From: JAUILA01 sp964563925
GTDB taxonomy: Bacteria > Bacteroidota > Bacteroidia > Cytophagales > Cyclobacteriaceae
Direction of reading: 5' to 3'
NCBI GenBank assembly: GCA_964563925.1
Contig: CAZLZD010000087.1
Coordinates: 1 to 10,907 of the forward strand
DNA: 10,907 bases
Shown one piece after another: positions 6,879 through 10,907 of this stretch. The notes beneath the pieces were generated by a model. The model did not search any database. It saw only the letters and a list, made by a program, of their open reading frames with translations, and was not told the origin of the DNA. The position numbers and the translations under genes were made by a program. Every line of letters begins with the position of its first letter. Position 1 is the stretch's first letter.

Positions 6879-6884
6879 AGGAGG
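6879..6884 (+). promoter_or_regulatory. Consensus ribosome binding site of the metalloprotease gene
   Basis: AGGAGG ends four bases before the ATG at 6889 and fixes this start. It is the only full-consensus Shine-Dalgarno sequence I see ahead of a gene in the window, where most starts have none. It follows an AT-rich leader with an 8-base inverted repeat (ATATCAAT at 6805-6812, ATTGATAT at 6864-6871). Confidence 0.7.
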
Positions 6885-6888
6885 ACCT

Positions 6889-7782
6889 ATGACGGGCTTA
6901 CAAATACTGCTTTTATGCCTAATGATGTTCTGTTTCAACGCCTTGCCGGCGCAGCAGTATTTCACCGAAGATGCGGAGCGCTTTGCAAGAATATTCAATG
7001 AATACAATGATTCACTGACCGGTGATATTATTCAGGATCAATACCTGGATCCGGGTACCGAAGGGATAAAAATATTCACGCCTGGTCGCATTCAGAATGC
7101 CTCCCACATGAAGGAAATGGTGGACAGGTATTACGATTCCTATGAAAAAGGTGTCACCCTGATGCTGCCGGCGGCTCTCAAATCTGCCGATGAATCCGCC
7201 AGGGTGCTTGAGGAAATCCGGCAATTGCTGCTGCAGGAGGAGTCCGTCCCCGTTTATATACTCTTCGGAGCTAACAATTCGGGTGGGACAACCTCTCGAA
7301 AGGGGTTGGCCATCGGACTCGAAGTGCTTGGCAGATTTGCGGATACGGAAGAAGAGGCTCAGACCCTGATCAAAGACTTTGTGGCGCATGAGGTTGTGCA
7401 TGTGTATCAAACCTGGTCGGGCAACAGGGGACGGTATAGCCTGTTGCATCAAAGCCTGAGAGAAGGGTATGCGGATTTCATCCAGAACCTGGTCATGGGA
7501 GGGGTATCCGCCGCAGAGAAAGAACGTCATGCCTATGGGCTGGAGAATGAGGCGAAGCTCTGGACGGAGTTTAAAAAGGAGATGCACCGAAAGGAGTTGC
7601 AGCCCTGGATGTACGGAGAAGGAAAGGACGGCCGTCCGTCAGACCTGGGATACTGGCTTGGCAAGCGCATTTGCGAAGCGTATTATTCTCAGAGTGAGAA
7701 TAAGCAGGAGGCACTTCTCGAATTACTCAGGCTCAAAGACCCGGCAGAAATTCTAAAAGAAAGCGGGTATGATCCGCGGTGA
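6889..7782 (+). CDS. Exported predicted zinc metalloprotease (HExxH, DUF2268-like)
   Basis: The 297-residue protein begins with a signal peptide (MTGLQILLLCLMMFCFNALPA, cleavage near residue 21) and no lipobox at the cut site. The key motif is FVAHEVVHVYQ, with HEVVH at 167-171 supplying two zinc-ligand histidines and the catalytic glutamate. It is followed after 20 residues by LREGYADF, where Glu192 is the likely third ligand. HExxH followed by ExxxD/E is the gluzincin pattern, and LREGYADF resembles the segment seen in the DUF2268 family of predicted zinc-dependent proteases. Before the motif, VPVYILFGANNSGGT is a probable strand next to the active-site cleft. No pro-domain or repeats are visible. 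The protein should act in the periplasm or outside the cell; the substrate is unknown. An exported orphan protein follows 108 bases later. Confidence 0.8.
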   Translation: MTGLQILLLCLMMFCFNALPAQQYFTEDAERFARIFNEYNDSLTGDIIQDQYLDPGTEGIKIFTPGRIQNASHMKEMVDRYYDSYEKGVTLMLPAALKSADESARVLEEIRQLLLQEESVPVYILFGANNSGGTTSRKGLAIGLEVLGRFADTEEEAQTLIKDFVAHEVVHVYQTWSGNRGRYSLLHQSLREGYADFIQNLVMGGVSAAEKERHAYGLENEAKLWTEFKKEMHRKELQPWMYGEGKDGRPSDLGYWLGKRICEAYYSQSENKQEALLELLRLKDPAEILKESGYDPR

Positions 7783-7890
7783 TATGTATTCTCAAAAAAA
7801 TTTCAACGATTACTATGGAATATGTGTCCTCCTTACATCCTTGTATTATACATATATACCGAGGTTGTTATCCATTAAAGCATTTCAGTT

Positions 7891-8829
7891 ATGAAAAGAG
7901 TCATAATCGTTATTCTCCTCCTTTTTTCCACATTTGATCTGGCTCTTGCCTATCCAATCAGCCCGCGGCCATTGCGAAAACTGATAATGGAAAGCGAATA
8001 CATACTGATTGCCCATGTGACGGACTTGCGACAGGAGAAGAAGGGCAGGAAAAAAAATTCATGGATACGGGATATTGCTGTTTTGTCCGTATCCGAAGTT
8101 TTGAAAGGCTCCTATTCCGAATCCATCATTGAGATCCCCTTTGCTTCTGGTTTCATTTGTCCGGCCCCTCCTCATTTTGAAAAAGACACCGATGTGTTGG
8201 TTTTTCTGAATAAAGAGGAGAATACCTATCATGTGCACGCCCTGTCCTACGGCGTAAAAACCCTTTCCAAAGCCGACCTGGCAGTTTACAAGTCCAGGAT
8301 AAATGAAATGATGGAAATACTGAAAATCGAAGACAAGGAAACACAGTTTCTGGAAACGGTTGACTGGCTGGTACGATGCGCGGAAGAACCGGCCACGCGG
8401 CACGAGGGGACTTACGAACTTTCGAGGGAAAGCGATTTTATGTCGTTCTATGACCGAAGTGAAGACGAACCATTTGAATTCATGCTGAATGATGAGCAGG
8501 TTGCCCGGCTTGAAGCTGCTCTTCTTGCAAGTTCACCTGCTGAGCCTGCAGACCTGGGCCTGGTTGACCTGGTATACCACCGTCAGCCGGAAAAGGTGTA
8601 TACATTGATGGTGGATAATTTACGGCATATGAATGATACCACTTATTGGATGGCGGGAGAATACATGCAGCGGATCTTACTTTTTAATCCGAACAAGAAA
8701 CTTCAGGCCCTGGCCGGACTCTATGCAGAGAAAAACTTTGATTTAAGGGCCGAACCTGAAGAAATCCTGGCCATTATCAAGGATTTCGTGAAAGAAATCG
8801 ATCAGGAAAATCGTATAGTTCTGCACTGA
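7891..8829 (+). CDS. Exported protein of unknown function, possible OB-fold-like N-terminal domain
   Basis: The 312-residue protein has a clean signal peptide, MKRVIIVILLLFSTFDLALA, with likely cleavage after Ala20. Residues about 34-107 alternate in a strand-rich way: EYILIAHVTDL, then AVLSVSEVLKGSYSESIIEIP, then GFICPAPPHFEKDTDVLVFL. This spacing, with VLKG and a Cys before a turn ahead of DVLVFL, is reminiscent of the OB-like fold of bacterial netrin/TIMP-type domains; that is my inference, not a recognised match. Residues about 135-312 are helical and charged, with the stretch WLVRCAEEPATRHEGTYEL (159-177) standing out. There are no catalytic motifs. The start is fixed by the signal peptide. 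Neighbouring genes on this strand also encode exported proteins, but gaps of 108 and 150 bases argue against a tight operon. Confidence 0.75.
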   Translation: MKRVIIVILLLFSTFDLALAYPISPRPLRKLIMESEYILIAHVTDLRQEKKGRKKNSWIRDIAVLSVSEVLKGSYSESIIEIPFASGFICPAPPHFEKDTDVLVFLNKEENTYHVHALSYGVKTLSKADLAVYKSRINEMMEILKIEDKETQFLETVDWLVRCAEEPATRHEGTYELSRESDFMSFYDRSEDEPFEFMLNDEQVARLEAALLASSPAEPADLGLVDLVYHRQPEKVYTLMVDNLRHMNDTTYWMAGEYMQRILLFNPNKKLQALAGLYAEKNFDLRAEPEEILAIIKDFVKEIDQENRIVLH

Positions 8830-8979
8830 TCAAGGCTATAGGAAGGGGTTACCGGTGTCCCTGGTTAGCCACAACGAATGTGAAGAATCTATATCCTTTT
8901 ACATCCATTGCCGCTCACGGCCTTTCAGTTATGATGGTTATGTAATATATTAAGTGCGGGCTGTTACAATTTCCCGGAT

Positions 8980-9312
8980 ATGAAAAATTATTTGTTACTA
9001 TTTCTTCTTGTGTTCCTGTTTGGCTGCAACCAGGATGTGAACATTTCCTACGATAAAACCGAAACCGGAGGTGCCATGACATTCAGTGTGGACAACCCTA
9101 CTGAGCTGAATATTGAGGTACTGGTACTTGGGTTTAAATATTTCGACGAAAGCGGTGAGCTGATCAGGACGGATACTGTTTCGTACCGCAATGCGGCTGA
9201 AATGGAAAGCCGGGTTTTCCTGGAGGCAAACGGAATGACATGGGTGACCCAGATGCCGCCGGAGGGCGCAATGGAAGCAGAACCTTTTGTGGTGAGTTAT
9301 GAGGTGGAATAA
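8980..9312 (+). CDS. Small lipoprotein of unknown function
   Basis: The 110-residue protein has a classic lipoprotein signal: MKNYLLLFLLVFLFGC, with the lipobox LFGC and lipidated Cys16. The mature part of about 95 residues begins NQDVNISYDKTETGG and alternates polar and hydrophobic residues (MTFSVDNPTELNIEVLVLGFKYFD). That suggests a single beta-sandwich, possibly of the LEA or immunoglobulin-like type, but I recognise no family. It has no further cysteine. It is anchored in a membrane facing the periplasm or surface. It follows a 150-base gap with no coding sequence and ends 14 bases from the convergent thioredoxin-like gene. Confidence 0.75.
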   Translation: MKNYLLLFLLVFLFGCNQDVNISYDKTETGGAMTFSVDNPTELNIEVLVLGFKYFDESGELIRTDTVSYRNAAEMESRVFLEANGMTWVTQMPPEGAMEAEPFVVSYEVE

Positions 9313-9316
9313 GTCG

Positions 9317-9331
9317 CTTAATTAAATTAAG
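9317..9331. repeat. AT-rich palindrome at a convergent junction
   Basis: CTTAAT-TAA-ATTAAG is a perfect 6+3+6 inverted repeat lying 4 bases after the lipoprotein stop and covering the stop codon of the opposing gene (TTA at 9327-9329). Five of its six pairs are A/T, so the RNA hairpin would be weak. Confidence 0.5.
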
Positions 9332-10907
9332 GCTCCAGTATCTCGAGGATCTGATTTCTTAATTTATCCCCTGAGGAAGGACGTGCTGCGGTGGGTTGTA
9401 CGATCTCACCGTCCGCATTCACCAGTGCATACCGCGGAATAGCTCCTGTGAGACCGCCTAATGTATTCCACATATCCTGAATAAGTACTTCATCAGCCAG
9501 GATATGATAGCCGGTTAATCGGTTATAGTTTAAGTTCTCCCGCCAGCGTTCTTCCCATTTATTTTTGTCAATGGAGATATAGAGGACAACCAGGTCACCA
9601 CTGCTGATCAAGTCTTGCAGATTATTCTTGTAGGCAAATTCTGCAACACAGGGATGGCACCAGGTAGCCCAGACGTCTATTAAAACCGTTCTGCCCCGGA
9701 ATTTTTTGAGCAGTCCGTCGAGGGTAGTATAGTTTTCTTCGATTACTGTTGCTGCAGCGTAGGGATCTTGCTGAGATTTTAGATAATTATCTACCTTAAC
9801 AAAGTATGGATTCAGGCCCGTCAATTCTTCAGAATCCGGATAGCGGGCCTTCATTGTATCAATGGCTTGTTTCATAACCGGGGAATAGAATACCTGATTA
9901 TTTACCATGTTCCGGAATTTCGTTATCTGAAGGGCATATTTTGTCTCAGGTTCAAGATTAAAGACGGTGTCAACAGCATAATCCTCCGAAAGGATTTCCT
10001 TGAAAATTATTTGGTCTAATGTGTATTCATTTTTTGGAAAATGGTATTCCTTATATAAATGCAGTGAGGCATCAATTGCCCTGATCACTTCATTATAGCG
10101 GAAACTATTTGCACGTTGTTTCCTGCCTGAGAACTCCTTGAAGAACTGTTCGGTTAAATTCTCCCAACCCGAATTATAAATGGTAAGAAGTGTATCCGGG
10201 TTAATACTCAAAGCCATTATTTGATTCTTCCATTTCAAAAACATGGCATTCAGGAAAATGCCTGCATAATAGGAGTCAATCTCGTCTTCGAGATAACTGC
10301 GAAGATCATCTGGGGTCGCAACATTAAGTTCATCCGTTTTGTCAACAACCGCTGAAAGCAGTTGGAATTCATTTGCACGCAATGAGTCAAGTTTATTGAG
10401 GAAGGTTGTCCTGTCGTTCTCTTTAGCGAGATAAATTGAATATCCTCCGCCACTTACACTTTGGTTGCTAACCGTTACGGTCCTTGGAAGTCGGTTGAGA
10501 TATCGGTTGATTTCTTTGTGGTCACCTTCAATGCTCCTTATTAGAATTTGCCGGATCGAATCCTTTACAAACATTACATTCTCTTCCGTAAGTTTTGAAT
10601 GTTCTACTTTTCGTTGATCAAATTCGAAATGTATTTCACCCTTATCTTCATGGATAAACGTATAATGCAAGCCTCGATATGACAAACGCAGGATGCCAAT
10701 CCCGGGGTTTTGGAAGCGGTAACGATATTTGCCATTAGGGCTCGGCGTTATTTTAGCAGATTCAGTAAAATAGGGATGGATGCCCTGCCTGGCGTGGTTG
10801 ATATATAATTTAGATTCTCCATCATAATGATGAATCCTGCCCGAGATTGTTATCTGAGAAAATGAACAGAGGGGACTTATCAATAAAAATATCAATAGAT
10901 ATTTCCT
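9327..10907 (-). CDS. TlpA-like thioredoxin-fold protein, exported (5' end outside the window)
   Basis: The frame is open to the right edge, reading RKYLLIFLLISPLCSFSQ inward. That is a signal peptide lacking only its first one or few residues, so the true ATG lies just past 10907. The TTG at 10893-10895 would cut into the signal and is unlikely to be the start. About 526 residues are visible. After the signal, ITISGRIHHYDGESKLYI opens a beta-rich region of about 80 residues like the N-terminal domain of many Bacteroidota TlpA proteins. A long helical middle follows. The C-terminal thioredoxin domain has VLIDVWATWCHPCVAEF with the redox pair in WCHPC (413 and 416, counted from the TTG) and a likely cis-proline in AIPRYALVNADGEIV. 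The role is periplasmic thiol-disulfide exchange, usually reducing or maturing other exported proteins. The partner is unknown. Confidence 0.9.
   Translation of the reverse strand, partial: RKYLLIFLLISPLCSFSQITISGRIHHYDGESKLYINHARQGIHPYFTESAKITPSPNGKYRYRFQNPGIGILRLSYRGLHYTFIHEDKGEIHFEFDQRKVEHSKLTEENVMFVKDSIRQILIRSIEGDHKEINRYLNRLPRTVTVSNQSVSGGGYSIYLAKENDRTTFLNKLDSLRANEFQLLSAVVDKTDELNVATPDDLRSYLEDEIDSYYAGIFLNAMFLKWKNQIMALSINPDTLLTIYNSGWENLTEQFFKEFSGRKQRANSFRYNEVIRAIDASLHLYKEYHFPKNEYTLDQIIFKEILSEDYAVDTVFNLEPETKYALQITKFRNMVNNQVFYSPVMKQAIDTMKARYPDSEELTGLNPYFVKVDNYLKSQQDPYAAATVIEENYTTLDGLLKKFRGRTVLIDVWATWCHPCVAEFAYKNNLQDLISSGDLVVLYISIDKNKWEERWRENLNYNRLTGYHILADEVLIQDMWNTLGGLTGAIPRYALVNADGEIVQPTAARPSSGDKLRNQILEILEP

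Noticed and set aside
7012..7587. Open minus-strand frame of about 190 codons opposite the metalloprotease gene
   Set aside because: It mirrors the metalloprotease reading frame, has no motif or start signal, and covers the HExxH region of a well supported gene.
8830..8979. Search for a small gene or structured RNA in the 150-base gap before the lipoprotein gene
   Set aside because: The only ATG frames are a few codons long, and no extended stem or riboswitch-like pattern is visible.

Overview
The window looks like ordinary chromosome from a member of the Bacteroidota or a close relative in the FCB group (possibly Balneolota). The reasons are indirect. Most starts lack a clear Shine-Dalgarno sequence. 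One promoter candidate fits the TTTG / TAnnTTTG pattern of that group. The protein mix is also typical: a TlpA-like thioredoxin protein with a long N-terminal region, a DUF418 membrane protein, a secreted class C beta-lactamase-like hydrolase and several orphan secreted proteins. I cannot name a genus. I saw no tRNA, rRNA, CRISPR array, insertion sequence or phage gene.

Layout, left to right. Positions 1-214 hold no recognisable gene, only a terminator-like hairpin and perhaps the last 15 codons of an upstream gene. Positions 215-1327 hold a TetR-family repressor and a cupin protein, transcribed divergently. Their shared intergenic region carries two near-identical palindromic sites, one touching each start codon. 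Positions 1335-2468 hold a histidine phosphatase and a small secreted protein on the minus strand. Positions 2661-4835 hold a DUF418 multi-pass membrane protein and a second, unrecognised membrane protein on the plus strand. Positions 4854-6512 hold a secreted serine hydrolase on the minus strand. Positions 6581-9312 hold a possible small membrane protein and three exported proteins on the plus strand: a predicted HExxH metalloprotease, an orphan periplasmic protein and a small lipoprotein. Positions 9327-10907 hold a TlpA-like thioredoxin protein on the minus strand whose true start lies just beyond the window.

How the genes relate. Apart from the TetR-cupin pair, which is very probably one regulatory unit, there is little sign of operons. 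Genes alternate strand or are separated by about 80-190 bases. Three convergent pairs end within 7, 18 and 14 bases of each other, and each junction carries an inverted repeat. Seven of the eleven well supported genes encode proteins with an export signal or membrane segments, so the region mainly serves the cell envelope. I did not find convincing evidence of a new multi-gene system. The best lead is the paired operator architecture at 808-882.
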